In this document: piece after piece, positions 44,556 to 53,941 of the stretch | How positions within the stretch are numbered: position 1 is the stretch's first letter | Layout of the letters: the number at the start of each line of letters is the position of its first letter | NCBI RefSeq assembly: GCF_008520265.1 | Contig: NZ_VIQM01000025.1 | Span: 124,001-188,000, forward strand | Direction: 5' to 3' | DNA length: 64,000 bases | From: Sphingobacterium cavernae | GTDB taxonomy: Bacteria > Bacteroidota > Bacteroidia > Sphingobacteriales > Sphingobacteriaceae | The notes under the pieces: generated by a model | Seen by the model: only the letters and a program-made list of their open reading frames with translations | Told to the model about the DNA's origin: nothing | Databases searched by the model: none | Position numbers and translations under genes: made by a program

Positions 44556-47030
44556 ATGGATATCAATTACATAGGTGAAAACCTTTTGCCTGGTAAGATA
44601 GGTCAGTTCTTTGTGATTTTGTCATTTGGAGCGGCTTTATTTTCCTTAATAAGTTACTTTTTTGCGACCAAAAACCCTGATGAGAAATCATGGAAAAAAA
44701 TGGGTCGTATAGGTTTTATACTCAATGCTATTTCAGTAGTTACGATAGGTTCCTTATTGTTCTACATGATCTACAACCATATGTTCGAGTACTACTACGT
44801 GTGGTCACACTCGGATACTACGTTGCCAACACATTATATTATTTCCTCATTCTGGGAAGGTCAAGAAGGTAGTTTTTGGTTGTGGATGTTTTGGCAAATG
44901 GTGATTGGTATCGTGCTTTTATTCCGTGCCAAATCTTGGGAAGCTCCTGTAATGACCTTTGTCATGCTTTGTCAGACTTTCTTAGCAAGTATGCTTATTG
45001 GAGTGGAAATATTAGGAAGCCGAATTGGTAGTTCGCCATTTATCCTACTGCGTGATGCAATGGATGTGCCAATTTTTAAAGACCCCAATTATCTTTCTAT
45101 GATTGATGGTAAAGGTCTTAATGCTCTACTACAAAATTATTGGATGGTTATCCACCCTCCTACTTTATTCTTAGGCTTCGCTTCGATGATTGTTCCATTT
45201 GCCTATGCGGCAGCTGGATTGTGGACACGTCGTTACAAAGAATGGGCAACTCCAGGATTACCTTGGGCACTATTTGCTGTGATGATCTTAGGTGCGGGTA
45301 TTATTATGGGCTCTTTCTGGGCATATGAAGCTTTAAACTTCGGTGGTTTCTGGGCTTGGGATCCTGTAGAAAATGTTTCTATTATTCCCTGGTTTACACT
45401 GATCGCGGCAGTACACGTTATTTTAGCTTTCAAACATTCAGGTCATGGATTTTTTACCGCTACATTATTATCGTTAGTAAGTTTTGTATTGGTAATCTAT
45501 GCGTCCTACTTGACACGTTCGGGTATTTTAGGTGAAACATCTGTACACTCTTTCACCAGTTTAGGAATGTCAGGACAGTTGATAATCTTCAACTTATCGT
45601 TTCTCTTAATCATGATCGGTTTATTGATCTGGAGAAGAAAAGAACTTCCTACTACGCAAAAAGAAGAAGAAATTTATTCAAGAGAATTTTGGTTATTCAT
45701 AGGCGCATTGGTATTGACAGTTGCCTGCGTACAAATGATTGCTACAACTTCTATCCCAGTATTCAATGCATTATTCGGAACAAAAGTAGCACCTCCTATT
45801 GACCCTATTGCACATTATAACAAATGGCAAGGTGCTTTTGCTGTAGTTATTCTATTGTTAACCGCGATTGCACAATTCTTGAAATACAAGCGTTCTGATT
45901 CAAATAAATTCTGGGCTGCTACAATAGCTTCTTTAATTGTCTCAATTGTACTTTCTGCAGGAGCTATTTATCTGACTAAGACATACACCAACGTAATGTA
46001 TATACTCATTATGTTCACAGGTATTTTCTCTGTGGTCGTTAACGTACGTATTCTTGGTGATGCCGTTAAAGGCAAATGGAAATTAACAGGCTCTGCAGTT
46101 TCACATATTGGTTTCGGTTTATTGGTTGTGGGTGCTTTAGTTGCGGCTGCTACAAACGAGGTTATGTCTGTTAATCAAAGTGGCTACATCGGCGTAAAGA
46201 ATTTTGGTAAAGAAGGTGATAAGTTTACCGATCCTGGTGAAAATCTTTTCTTGACAGAAGGCGAACCTGTACAAATGGGAGAATACCGCATAACATATAC
46301 AGGAGACAGCGTATCTGCACCAAATGTTTATTACCATATCAAATACGAGAAAATTGATGAGGAAAGTGGTAAAGTGAAAGAATCATTTACACTAAGTCCA
46401 TTTGCGCAAAACAACCCAGAAATGGGTGGATTGATTGGTACACCTGATACACGTCACTATATTTCGCATGATATATATACTTTGATCACTGCTGCTGCTG
46501 CAGATTCGCATGCTCCATTAAACAAAATTAAAAATGAAGAAAAAACTGGTTTTGAAGAATACGATGAGCCAGCAACTTATGAAGTTAATATAGGTGATAC
46601 TTTACGTTACCGCAATGGAATTTTCGTAATTGAGGGTGTAAATAAAGAAGCTAAATTGGAGAATATTCCTTTGAAAGCAGACGATATCATCGTTGGGTTG
46701 AAAATCAAAGTTATTGCGGCAGATCAAAAAGAATATAAAGCGGAGCCTATCTTTTTATTAAAAGATGGTAATGCATTTGATTTCAACAAAGATGTAACAG
46801 AACAAGGTTTGAAGTTCAGATTTACGAATATAGTTCCGGACAAGGATAAATTAGAAATCATGGTTTATCAAAAACCTTTACCGGAGAAAAAGTGGATTGT
46901 ATTCAAAGCGATTAAATTCCCATACATCAATTTCTTCTGGGCTGGTACTATTATTATGACTATTGGTTTCATTATGGCAATCGTAAGACGCATCAAAGAA
47001 GCCAAATCCAAACCTCAACCTGCAGAATAA
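44556..47030 (+). CDS. ccmF: Haem lyase CcmF / cytochrome c assembly protein (CcsA/HelC family)
   Basis: An 824-residue multi-spanning inner-membrane protein that attaches haem to apocytochrome c with CcmE as donor. The tryptophan-rich haem-handling motif GGFWAWDPVENVSIIPW is exact. Haem-ligand His candidates are in SFWEGQEGSFWLWMFW, QNYWMVIHPPTLFLGF and HVILAFKHSGHG. A large periplasmic domain (about residues 550-780) lies before the last helix. It forms an operon with ccmE (upstream) and the DUF2520 gene (1 bp downstream). Confidence 0.96.
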   Translation: MDINYIGENLLPGKIGQFFVILSFGAALFSLISYFFATKNPDEKSWKKMGRIGFILNAISVVTIGSLLFYMIYNHMFEYYYVWSHSDTTLPTHYIISSFWEGQEGSFWLWMFWQMVIGIVLLFRAKSWEAPVMTFVMLCQTFLASMLIGVEILGSRIGSSPFILLRDAMDVPIFKDPNYLSMIDGKGLNALLQNYWMVIHPPTLFLGFASMIVPFAYAAAGLWTRRYKEWATPGLPWALFAVMILGAGIIMGSFWAYEALNFGGFWAWDPVENVSIIPWFTLIAAVHVILAFKHSGHGFFTATLLSLVSFVLVIYASYLTRSGILGETSVHSFTSLGMSGQLIIFNLSFLLIMIGLLIWRRKELPTTQKEEEIYSREFWLFIGALVLTVACVQMIATTSIPVFNALFGTKVAPPIDPIAHYNKWQGAFAVVILLLTAIAQFLKYKRSDSNKFWAATIASLIVSIVLSAGAIYLTKTYTNVMYILIMFTGIFSVVVNVRILGDAVKGKWKLTGSAVSHIGFGLLVVGALVAAATNEVMSVNQSGYIGVKNFGKEGDKFTDPGENLFLTEGEPVQMGEYRITYTGDSVSAPNVYYHIKYEKIDEESGKVKESFTLSPFAQNNPEMGGLIGTPDTRHYISHDIYTLITAAAADSHAPLNKIKNEEKTGFEEYDEPATYEVNIGDTLRYRNGIFVIEGVNKEAKLENIPLKADDIIVGLKIKVIAADQKEYKAEPIFLLKDGNAFDFNKDVTEQGLKFRFTNIVPDKDKLEIMVYQKPLPEKKWIVFKAIKFPYINFFWAGTIIMTIGFIMAIVRRIKEAKSKPQPAE

Positions 47031-47031
47031 A

Positions 47032-47799
47032 ATGAATATCGTTATTATTGGTAGTGGAAATATTGCTACACATCTAGCACAGGCGTTATATTCAGCCAAT
47101 AACACGATTTTACAAGTATACAGTCGTACATTAGCCAATGCGCAAGCATTGGCTAATGTTGTAAATAGCGCAGCTACAGATGATTTAACACAAATTAATA
47201 CAGAAGCGGATTTGTATATTATCGCTGTTTCCGATAGCGCTATCCATGCCTTAATAGCTGATTTACCAAAATCTTTACAAGGAATAGTTGCACACACTTC
47301 TGGCGCAACAAACTTAGATGTGTTAGCTAATTTTATAAATTTTGGTGTTATTTATCCACCCCAAAGTATAAACAAAGCTATAGAAACAGATCTTTCTGTA
47401 ATCCCATTTGGAATAGAAGGTAATTCTACACAGACTTTTGAAAAGCTTTTTTCATTAATTCAGGCAATCGCACCTAAAACATTTGCTTGTACTTCGCAAC
47501 AAAGGCTAGCTCTACACTTGTCTGCAGTAATCGCCAACAACTTTAGCAATGCGTTATTTTTGATGGCAAAGGAAATAATGGACAAGGAAAATTTAGACTT
47601 TGAATTGCTGAAACCTATAATTTTAGAAACAGCAATAAAAGTTCAAAACCATATGCCTGTTGACACCCAAACTGGCCCTGCGCGCAGAGGCGATTTCAAT
47701 ATCATAGATAAGCATTTACAATTCTTAACTCAATACCCAGAGGAAAGCAAAATATATCAAGTATTAACAGATTTTATTATTAAAAGATATACTAACTAG
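47032..47799 (+). CDS. Rossmann-fold and DUF2520-domain oxidoreductase-like protein
   Basis: A 255-residue protein. The NAD(P)-binding start MNIVIIGSGNIATHLAQAL is a G-x-G-x-x-A dinucleotide fold related to F420/NADP reductases and pyrroline-carboxylate reductases. The second half is the helical DUF2520 domain (LSAVIANNFSNALFLMAKEIM and QTGPARRGDFNIIDKHL), which probably forms the dimer interface and active site. The substrate is unknown. It starts 1 bp after ccmF, so it is cotranscribed with ccmEF, though no functional tie to cytochrome c maturation is evident. Confidence 0.92.
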   Translation: MNIVIIGSGNIATHLAQALYSANNTILQVYSRTLANAQALANVVNSAATDDLTQINTEADLYIIAVSDSAIHALIADLPKSLQGIVAHTSGATNLDVLANFINFGVIYPPQSINKAIETDLSVIPFGIEGNSTQTFEKLFSLIQAIAPKTFACTSQQRLALHLSAVIANNFSNALFLMAKEIMDKENLDFELLKPIILETAIKVQNHMPVDTQTGPARRGDFNIIDKHLQFLTQYPEESKIYQVLTDFIIKRYTN

Positions 47800-47859
47800 T
47801 CTTTTAATTACGAAATAAGCAAAAGTGCTATAAGCTGTCTGAATGCTGAAATTACTTAC

Positions 47860-47867
47860 TAATTTTG
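47860..47867 (+). promoter_or_regulatory. -7 box TAATTTTG before the glutamate-synthase-like gene
   Basis: TAATTTTG matches TAnnTTTG and lies 51 bp before the ATG at 47919, in an otherwise gene-free gap of 119 bp. Confidence 0.35.
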
Positions 47868-47918
47868 TAGAATATTTTAAAACAAATATTAGTATATACT
47901 ATAACTTCAGATTGAATC

Positions 47919-49478
47919 ATGGCAGTTAGAAAACTAATTCTTATATCCATAATTGTAATAAACCTTATCATCATCTCCTTTGGATTAATATTCACACCAA
48001 GATGGTTTTGGTTATTAATAATTCCTATTCCATTATTAGTCGTTGCAATTTATCACAGTCTACAGACACATCATGCTATTCTTAGAAATTACCCTGTTGT
48101 AGGAGCTTTTCGCTATTTCTTTGAATCTTTTAGACCAGAGCTAAGACAGTATTTTTGGGAATCAGATACGGATGGTAGACCGTTCAATAGAAGACAACGT
48201 TCTATCGTCTATCAACGAGCTAAAAACCAACGCGAGACGGTTGCATTCGGTATGCAAACTGATCCGCAAGCAGTAGGTAATGAGTGGGTAGCACACTCCA
48301 TTTTCCCTACACATATAGAAAACCACGATTTGCGCACGATGGTGGGTAATGCAGCTTGTAAGCAACCTTATAGTTTGAGTATTTTCAATATTTCTGCTAT
48401 GAGTTATGGTGCATTGAGCAAAACTGCTATTACCGCATTAAACAAAGGTGCAGCATTACAGAAATTTGCACATAATACAGGAGAAGGTGGTATTTCAAAT
48501 TACCACATCAATGGTGGAGATTTGATTTGGCAGATTGGCACAGGGTATTTTGGATGTAGAGATGAAAATGGATATTTTAATGGAGACCTTTTCGCTGAAA
48601 AAGCGAATAGACCTTACGTTAAAATGATTGAGTTGAAAATGTCGCAAGGTGCGAAGCCTGGTCATGGAGGTATCCTTCCAGCTGCTAAAAATACACCAGA
48701 AGTTGCGGCAATCCGTCACGTCATTCCGGGAACAGATGTCATGTCACCTCCAGCGCACAGTGCATTTGGCAATCCAGAGGATATGATGTATTTCATTCAA
48801 AAACTTCGCGAATTGTCGGGATACAAACCTGTAGGTTTCAAAATTTGTATAGGTGACAAACAAGAGTTTATAGACATCTGTCATGCAATGCAGAATACGC
48901 AGATCTACCCAGACTTTATCTCCATTGATGGCTCTGAAGGTGGAACAGGGGCAGCTCCGTTAGAGTTTACTGACAATATCGGTATGCCGTTATACGACGC
49001 GTTGACTTTTGTGACAACTACATTAATCAATTATGGGTTGAAAAAACATATAAAAATCATCGCTTCGAGCCGAATTGTAACAGGATTTGATTTAATGAAA
49101 GCACTAGCTTTGGGAGCAGATGCATGTTACAGTGCCCGTGGAATGATGTTCGCCTTAGGATGTATTCAAGCTTTGAAATGTAATGAAGACGTATGTCCAG
49201 TAGGAGTTGCAACGCAAAAACCGCACTTATACAAAGGACTAGATGTTGCTGATAAACATGTGCGCGTTGCGCAATTTCACCGAAATACATTACGTGCAAC
49301 TGTAGAAATCATGGAAGCATGTGGATTCAAAACAGTGGATGATATCAAAGCAGAAAAATTCTTCAGAAAAGTTGACGCCGTGAATACAGTAAGTTTCCAC
49401 GATATATATTTCAACAAAACTGGAAAATATAATAAGAGAGAAAATTCATTCCAAAAAGAAGAATTTTTGGATGACTAA
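47919..49478 (+). CDS. Membrane-anchored FMN-binding glutamate synthase-like protein
   Basis: 519 residues. Two N-terminal hydrophobic segments (about residues 5-24 and 28-45) anchor a domain homologous to the synthase domain of GltB. Shared motifs are HNTGEGGIS, IELKMSQGAKPGHGGILPA, DFISIDGSEGGTGAAP and the Cys-containing segment GCIQALKCNEDVCPVGVATQKP, whose Cys residues match those of the GltB [3Fe-4S] site. The glutaminase domain is absent. The true glutamate synthase is encoded at 16732-22717, so this is a different enzyme. Family members are annotated as FMN-binding glutamate synthase family proteins; the substrate is unknown. A strong terminator follows. Confidence 0.93.
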   Translation: MAVRKLILISIIVINLIIISFGLIFTPRWFWLLIIPIPLLVVAIYHSLQTHHAILRNYPVVGAFRYFFESFRPELRQYFWESDTDGRPFNRRQRSIVYQRAKNQRETVAFGMQTDPQAVGNEWVAHSIFPTHIENHDLRTMVGNAACKQPYSLSIFNISAMSYGALSKTAITALNKGAALQKFAHNTGEGGISNYHINGGDLIWQIGTGYFGCRDENGYFNGDLFAEKANRPYVKMIELKMSQGAKPGHGGILPAAKNTPEVAAIRHVIPGTDVMSPPAHSAFGNPEDMMYFIQKLRELSGYKPVGFKICIGDKQEFIDICHAMQNTQIYPDFISIDGSEGGTGAAPLEFTDNIGMPLYDALTFVTTTLINYGLKKHIKIIASSRIVTGFDLMKALALGADACYSARGMMFALGCIQALKCNEDVCPVGVATQKPHLYKGLDVADKHVRVAQFHRNTLRATVEIMEACGFKTVDDIKAEKFFRKVDAVNTVSFHDIYFNKTGKYNKRENSFQKEEFLDD

Positions 49479-49479
49479 T

Positions 49480-49517
49480 AAAAACTAAGGTCGACTAAAT
49501 AGTCGACCTTAGTTTTT
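49480..49517. terminator. Bidirectional terminator between glutamate-synthase-like gene and marR
   Basis: A perfect 17-bp stem with loop AAAT: arms AAAAACTAAGGTCGACT and AGTCGACCTTAGTTTTT. The A and T flanks allow termination in both directions. Confidence 0.92.
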
Positions 49518-49957
49518 TATTTAATATTTTGAAATACTTTATCTAGAATATGTTGTGCAGCACGAAGTTCCTCCAAATTCAATCCAGCTACAGCTTCATT
49601 TAATGTAATAGTGGATTGCTTCATACCTTCCTCTTTCAGTTTGCGCCCTTCTTTGGTTAAATAGATTAAGTTTGAACGACGATCCTGTTTATCATTTACA
49701 CGAATAACTAACGATATTTTCTCTAAGTTATTAATTAATCGCGTTATACTTGGCTTATCGCGAAATGTTAAGTTTGCTAATTCTTGTTGTGTCAATCCTT
49801 CCTCTTGCCACAAATGATATAAAATCGTCCATTGTTCAGAAGTAATATTCAATTTTGCGAGCTTCAAGTTACGTTGAAGCCGCCGAGATATAGCGGTCGA
49901 AACTTTCCCTGTAAGGAAAGAAAAAAATTCATCTGATTGTAGTAGTTCGTCACTCAT
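49517..49957 (-). CDS. MarR-family transcriptional regulator
   Basis: A 146-residue winged-helix regulator. ITSEQWTILYHLWQEEGLTQQELANLTFRDKPSITRLINNLEKISLVIRVNDKQDRRSN contains the recognition helix and the wing with the conserved D-x-R-[RS] motif. The N- and C-terminal helices form the dimer. It is monocistronic, convergent with the glutamate-synthase-like gene, and divergent from the small membrane protein gene. Its ligand and target are unknown; self-regulation across the 107-bp divergent region is possible. Confidence 0.94.
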   Translation of the reverse strand: MSDELLQSDEFFSFLTGKVSTAISRRLQRNLKLAKLNITSEQWTILYHLWQEEGLTQQELANLTFRDKPSITRLINNLEKISLVIRVNDKQDRRSNLIYLTKEGRKLKEEGMKQSTITLNEAVAGLNLEELRAAQHILDKVFQNIK

Positions 49958-50064
49958 TATTTAGTAATAATTTAGGTTGCTTATGCAATTAAAGAAGAAT
50001 ATGTGAATTTTGCAAATTTTTATCATTTTTCAAATTAAATATTTAATATTTAATATATTTAGCT

Positions 50065-50442
50065 ATGGAAAATTTCATTATAGTGCTAATTGCAATTGGA
50101 GGGTTAATATATAATGTATATAAAAACTATCAGAAAGAAATGGAGAAATCCAAATCTCGTAGACCGAATGTGCGTCCGCAACCCACTCGTATTCCTCCGA
50201 TTCAACAAACTATAGAAAAAGCCAAACGTCAGGAAACATATACTGCCCCATTGGAGAGAACTTATCCAGAGGAAATTCCGGCAGAAGTAATCGCTGCACA
50301 ACAAAGAAGAAGGCAAAATCAAATAAAAAATCCATTACCAACACCACGTATTGAAGAGAAACAATCAGAAAAAAATGTAGTTGATTTTGATTTGAGACAA
50401 GCGGTAATTCAAGCAGCTATATTGGAAAGACCTTATAAATAA
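50065..50442 (+). CDS. Single-pass membrane protein with conserved C-terminal tail
   Basis: A 125-residue protein with one N-terminal membrane helix (about residues 3-18), then a basic, Pro/Arg/Gln-rich disordered middle and the C-terminal end DFDLRQAVIQAAILERPYK. The pattern F-D-L-R-x-A-V-I-x-x-x-I-L-x-R-P-Y recurs at the end of short Bacteroidota proteins as far as I recall, and is probably a binding tail. No enzyme domain is present. It has its own terminator and is divergent from marR. Confidence 0.75.
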   Translation: MENFIIVLIAIGGLIYNVYKNYQKEMEKSKSRRPNVRPQPTRIPPIQQTIEKAKRQETYTAPLERTYPEEIPAEVIAAQQRRRQNQIKNPLPTPRIEEKQSEKNVVDFDLRQAVIQAAILERPYK

Positions 50443-50475
50443 AAAATGCTCGTAAATAAATTACGAGCATTTTTT
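50441..50475 (+). terminator. Terminator after the small membrane protein gene
   Basis: The arms AAAAAATGCTCGTAA and TTACGAGCATTTTTT form a perfect 15-bp stem with loop ATAAA and a T tract. It overlaps the stop codon region and also faces the convergent amidase gene. Confidence 0.9.
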
Positions 50476-50489
50476 TTAGAATATTTTTT

Positions 50490-51281
50490 TTACAAAATGT
50501 TAAATTTATCGCCATCCTGCAAGAATGGAAACTGTTCTCTCGATTTTTGAAGGTCTTGCGGATTTAATGTAAAAGTATATAAATCTTCATCCTCAGGCTT
50601 GTAATATATTACATCTCCTAGTGGCGAAATACACATTGATCCGCCTGAATAATACACTTCATTGCCATCATGCCCGACACGATTTACCCCAATCACGTAA
50701 GCTTGATTTTCAATAGCACGTGCAGGAATCAACGCACGCCAATGTGACGAACGCTTGTCTGGCCAACTTGCAGTATACACTAACAAATCATAGCCATTTT
50801 CGGCATTTCTAGACCAAACTGGAAATCTTAAATCATAACAAATCATCGGACAAATTTTCCACCCCTTCAGCTGCAACATGATTCGCGATTTTCCAGCAGA
50901 AAACAAATCGCTTTCCTTCGGCGCGCCTTCTTTCGCCATTCCAAATAAATGACGTTTGTCATAGTGTACATAACTACCATCGGCAGACATCCACACAAAA
51001 CGATTATAATAATTACCGCCCTCCCGTACTATAAGAGTTCCAGCTACAACACAATCAAATTTCTTTGCTGTCTCGTACAACCATCGCATCGTCATCCCGT
51101 CCATCTCTTCTGCACATTTCTCCACATTCGTCGTAAAACCAGTATTGAACATTTCGGGTAAAATAATCAAATCTGTCTTTTCACGCAAAGATGATAGGCG
51201 CAAGCTTAAATTCTGAAGGTTTTTTTCAACATTTTCCCAAAAGAGATAAGCTTGAAATATGGTGATTTTTATAGGTTCCAT
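50490..51281 (-). CDS. Nitrilase-superfamily amidase (omega-amidase / YafV-like)
   Basis: 263 residues. The nitrilase catalytic triad is complete: E43 (IILPEMFNTGF), K109 (HYDKRHLFGMA) and C148 (MICYDLRFPVWSRN). The overall pattern matches the YafV/omega-amidase branch, which hydrolyses 2-oxoglutaramate and 2-oxosuccinamate produced by transaminases using glutamine or methionine. It is cytoplasmic and monocistronic, and lies on the same strand as the polyprenyl synthase upstream with a gap of 75 bp. Confidence 0.92.
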   Translation of the reverse strand: MEPIKITIFQAYLFWENVEKNLQNLSLRLSSLREKTDLIILPEMFNTGFTTNVEKCAEEMDGMTMRWLYETAKKFDCVVAGTLIVREGGNYYNRFVWMSADGSYVHYDKRHLFGMAKEGAPKESDLFSAGKSRIMLQLKGWKICPMICYDLRFPVWSRNAENGYDLLVYTASWPDKRSSHWRALIPARAIENQAYVIGVNRVGHDGNEVYYSGGSMCISPLGDVIYYKPEDEDLYTFTLNPQDLQKSREQFPFLQDGDKFNIL

Positions 51282-51356
51282 TAATAGGTGATTCCTTCTT
51301 TACAATTATTATATTCTAATATACTAAAATTCAACAAAAAACATAATTCTTAACCG

Positions 51357-52334
51357 TTATTTACTACGATTCAATAAATTATTAGACAAAATAATCAAAT
51401 CTTGTTTATTTTCTGATGAAACATTTATTGCCGATAAACTTTCCAAAGATTTTGACGAATACTCTCCTTTTAACGCATTTGCTTGTTCAAATATTTTATA
51501 CTTGGTGTATAAATTTTTCATTCTTTCAACCTTTGCTATTCCCTCAGACTCATTCAAAGATAAAATACTTTCAAATTCTACCAGATCATCCGAATTCAAG
51601 GCCTTTTTCAGCATAATATGTAGAATTGTCTTTTTATTCACTATAATATCTCCACCTACTTGCTTTCCAAACGTCTCTGGATCACCGAAAGTATCTAAAA
51701 TATCATCTTGAAGTTGGAATGCAATTCCGAGATTCACACCAAAATCATATAGTTTTTTCCGCACCAATGCATCTACACCCGCAATAATCGCACCCATTTC
51801 TAAAGCACCGCCCAATAAAACTGAGGTTTTTAACCGAATCATATTGATGTATTCGGACTCGCTGACATCATTCCGAAGTTCAAAATCCATATCATGTTGC
51901 TGACCTTCACATACTTCCAGAGCCACACGATTAAATGTTTTTAATAATTCTGGCACCGTTTGAGCAGGACATTTTGATAATTCTTCGTATGATTTTACCA
52001 ATAGAGCATCTCCAGAAAGTATAGCTACACTATCATTCCACTTTTGATGTACGGTTTGCTTACCACGACGAAGCGGCGCTTTGTCCATGATGTCGTCATG
52101 CATCAACGAGAAATTGTGAAAATATTCTATCGCAATAGATGCCGGAAGAACATCTTCAATATTATCATACCCAAATAAACTTGCTCCCATAAACACCAAT
52201 TGCGGACGAATACGCTTTCCTGAAAGAGACAGAATATAATGAATAGGATCGTAAAGATTTTTCGGTGATTCAGGTAATTGTATATTTTCTAATGCATCAC
52301 TGATTTTCTCAGCATAGTACGGATTTCCAAACAT
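51357..52334 (-). CDS. Polyprenyl synthetase (farnesyl/geranylgeranyl diphosphate synthase type)
   Basis: 325 residues from ATG 52334; a GTG at 52355 would add seven residues, but a TATCTTCG promoter-like box at 52357-52364 on the minus strand makes that start unlikely. Motifs: LSGKRIRPQLVF (isopentenyl diphosphate binding), FSLMHDDIMDKAPLRRGKQTVH (first DDxxD), LKTSVLLGGALEMGAI, and FQLQDDILDTFGDPETFGKQVGGDI (second Asp-rich motif). It extends prenyl chains for quinones, carotenoids or undecaprenyl lipids; product length cannot be read safely by eye. Confidence 0.95.
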   Translation of the reverse strand: MFGNPYYAEKISDALENIQLPESPKNLYDPIHYILSLSGKRIRPQLVFMGASLFGYDNIEDVLPASIAIEYFHNFSLMHDDIMDKAPLRRGKQTVHQKWNDSVAILSGDALLVKSYEELSKCPAQTVPELLKTFNRVALEVCEGQQHDMDFELRNDVSESEYINMIRLKTSVLLGGALEMGAIIAGVDALVRKKLYDFGVNLGIAFQLQDDILDTFGDPETFGKQVGGDIIVNKKTILHIMLKKALNSDDLVEFESILSLNESEGIAKVERMKNLYTKYKIFEQANALKGEYSSKSLESLSAINVSSENKQDLIILSNNLLNRSK

Positions 52335-52420
52335 ATGTAGTACGTGAATATTCACACGAAGATACTATATATATTTTAACTGTTTTACAATTCCTTGTAA
52401 TTTGACGGTGGTATTAATAG

Positions 52421-52428
52421 TATATTTG
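52421..52428 (+). promoter_or_regulatory. -7 box TATATTTG before the GT4 gene
   Basis: An exact TAnnTTTG match 14 bp before the ATG at 52443. A CTTG at 52394-52397 lies 23 bp upstream as a possible -33 element. It is divergent from the polyprenyl synthase promoter. Confidence 0.55.
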
Positions 52429-52442
52429 TAGAAAAAAATCTC

Positions 52443-53603
52443 ATGCGAATTTTGGTTGTCCATAATTATTACCAACATAAGGGTGGTGAAGATGTGGTGT
52501 TTCACCAAGAGGTGGAAGCTTTGAAAAAAGACCATCAAGTGGAGACTATTACTTTTCAAAATCGCAAAGGATTGGAAGGACTAATTCAGTTTTCCTTGTA
52601 TCCTTGGAACATCTTCGCCGCAGCCAAAATACTTCGAAAAGCGAGAGAATTCAGAGCAGACATTGTTCATATTCATAATTTACATTATGCGATTGGACCT
52701 TTGGTAATTCGACGATTACATCAGTCAGGATTCAAAATGGTTAATACTTTACATAACTATCGACTACTTGATCCTTCAGCAACTTTATTTGCACATGATG
52801 AAATCTTCTTGGATACGATTGACAAAGAATTCCCATGGAAGTCTGTTAAAATGAAATCTTTAGACAATTCTTTTTTCAAAACTTTTTGGGTTGCTTTCAC
52901 ATATTATTTACATAAGAAATTAGGAACTTGGAAGCAAATTAATAAGTATTTGGTTTTCTCCAAATTCATGAAAACCTTGATTTTAAAATCTTCCAAAAAT
53001 ATAGAAGAGAATCAAATTGCGTTAAAAGTTAATGCGATTGAACCAACAGCATTAAAAAATCATACTGAAAGTAATAGTTTTGTATTTATAGGTAGGCTTT
53101 CTATCGAAAAAGGTATAAAAACCTTATTAGTTGCATTTGTAGATAGACCAGATTATAATCTTGAAATTTACGGAGACGGTCCTCTTATCGAAGAAGTAAA
53201 AAATACCTCAAATAATAGCAACAATATTCAATATCGGGGTTTTCAAAATAAAGAAGTATTAAATCAAGCATTAGCGTCAAGTCAAGCGTTGATTGTTCCA
53301 TCCGTATGGTTTGAAGGAATGCCAATGACTGTTTTGGAGGCGTATGCAGCAGGAACTCCTGTTATTGCGAGTAAGATTGGGGTTTTAGATGAAATGATAA
53401 TAAATGGGGAGACAGGCTTTCATTTCGCACCTGGAGAAGTAGAAAGCTTGATAACAATACTAGATAAATTTTCTGGTTTGTCGGATCAATCAAAACAAGA
53501 AATCAGTAAAAATTGTATAAAAGAATATAATAAAAAATATACACTGGAAAATAATATCAAATCACTTGAGATGATTTATACAACAGTCTTAAACAATAAT
53601 TAA
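52443..53603 (+). CDS. Glycosyltransferase family 4
   Basis: A 386-residue GT-B enzyme. The N-terminus MRILVVHNYYQHKGGEDVVFHQEVEAL is the acceptor-side start of GT4 proteins. FVFIGRLSIEKGIKTLLVAF, YGDGPLIEEVKN and PSVWFEGMPMTVLEAYAAGTPVIASKIGVLDEMI are the donor domain with the E-x7-E motif (E in FEGMP and E in LEAYA). It makes a surface polysaccharide or glycolipid linkage; the sugar is unknown. It is not part of the block at 32019-36810. The SufT-like gene follows after 5 bp. Confidence 0.94.
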   Translation: MRILVVHNYYQHKGGEDVVFHQEVEALKKDHQVETITFQNRKGLEGLIQFSLYPWNIFAAAKILRKAREFRADIVHIHNLHYAIGPLVIRRLHQSGFKMVNTLHNYRLLDPSATLFAHDEIFLDTIDKEFPWKSVKMKSLDNSFFKTFWVAFTYYLHKKLGTWKQINKYLVFSKFMKTLILKSSKNIEENQIALKVNAIEPTALKNHTESNSFVFIGRLSIEKGIKTLLVAFVDRPDYNLEIYGDGPLIEEVKNTSNNSNNIQYRGFQNKEVLNQALASSQALIVPSVWFEGMPMTVLEAYAAGTPVIASKIGVLDEMIINGETGFHFAPGEVESLITILDKFSGLSDQSKQEISKNCIKEYNKKYTLENNIKSLEMIYTTVLNNN

Positions 53604-53608
53604 AAACG

Positions 53609-53941
53609 ATGAGCAACATAATCATTATAGATCATTTGGGGTTGGCACCCAAAATTAGAGAAGTATTAGAAAGCATTTACGATCCAGAGTTGAAACCTGC
53701 GAATATTGTGGATTTGGGATTGGTATATGAAATAATCACGAAAGAAGGCGGTATAGCAAAAGTCGTAATGACGTTGACTGCGCCAGGCTGCCCTGTTGCG
53801 GGTGAAATCATGGACGAAGTACAACGCAAGGTAGCGTCTATTGAAGGTGTAAATGAGTCATTAGTAGAACTAACATTCGATCCACCATGGAATAGAGATA
53901 TGATGAGCGAAGAAGCTAAATTAGAATTAGGTTTTCTTTAG
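53609..53941 (+). CDS. MIP18/SufT-like iron-sulfur assembly protein (DUF59)
   Basis: A 110-residue soluble protein. VLESIYDPELKPANIVDLGLVYEI and KVVMTLTAPGCPVAGEIMDEVQRKV are the two conserved blocks of the DUF59 family. The reactive Cys is in APGCPV, and DPPWNRDMMSEEAKLELGFL is the conserved end. Family members help load Fe-S clusters into client proteins. No suf genes are adjacent. Stop codons of this gene and the convergent antiporter overlap by 4 bp. Confidence 0.92.
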   Translation: MSNIIIIDHLGLAPKIREVLESIYDPELKPANIVDLGLVYEIITKEGGIAKVVMTLTAPGCPVAGEIMDEVQRKVASIEGVNESLVELTFDPPWNRDMMSEEAKLELGFL

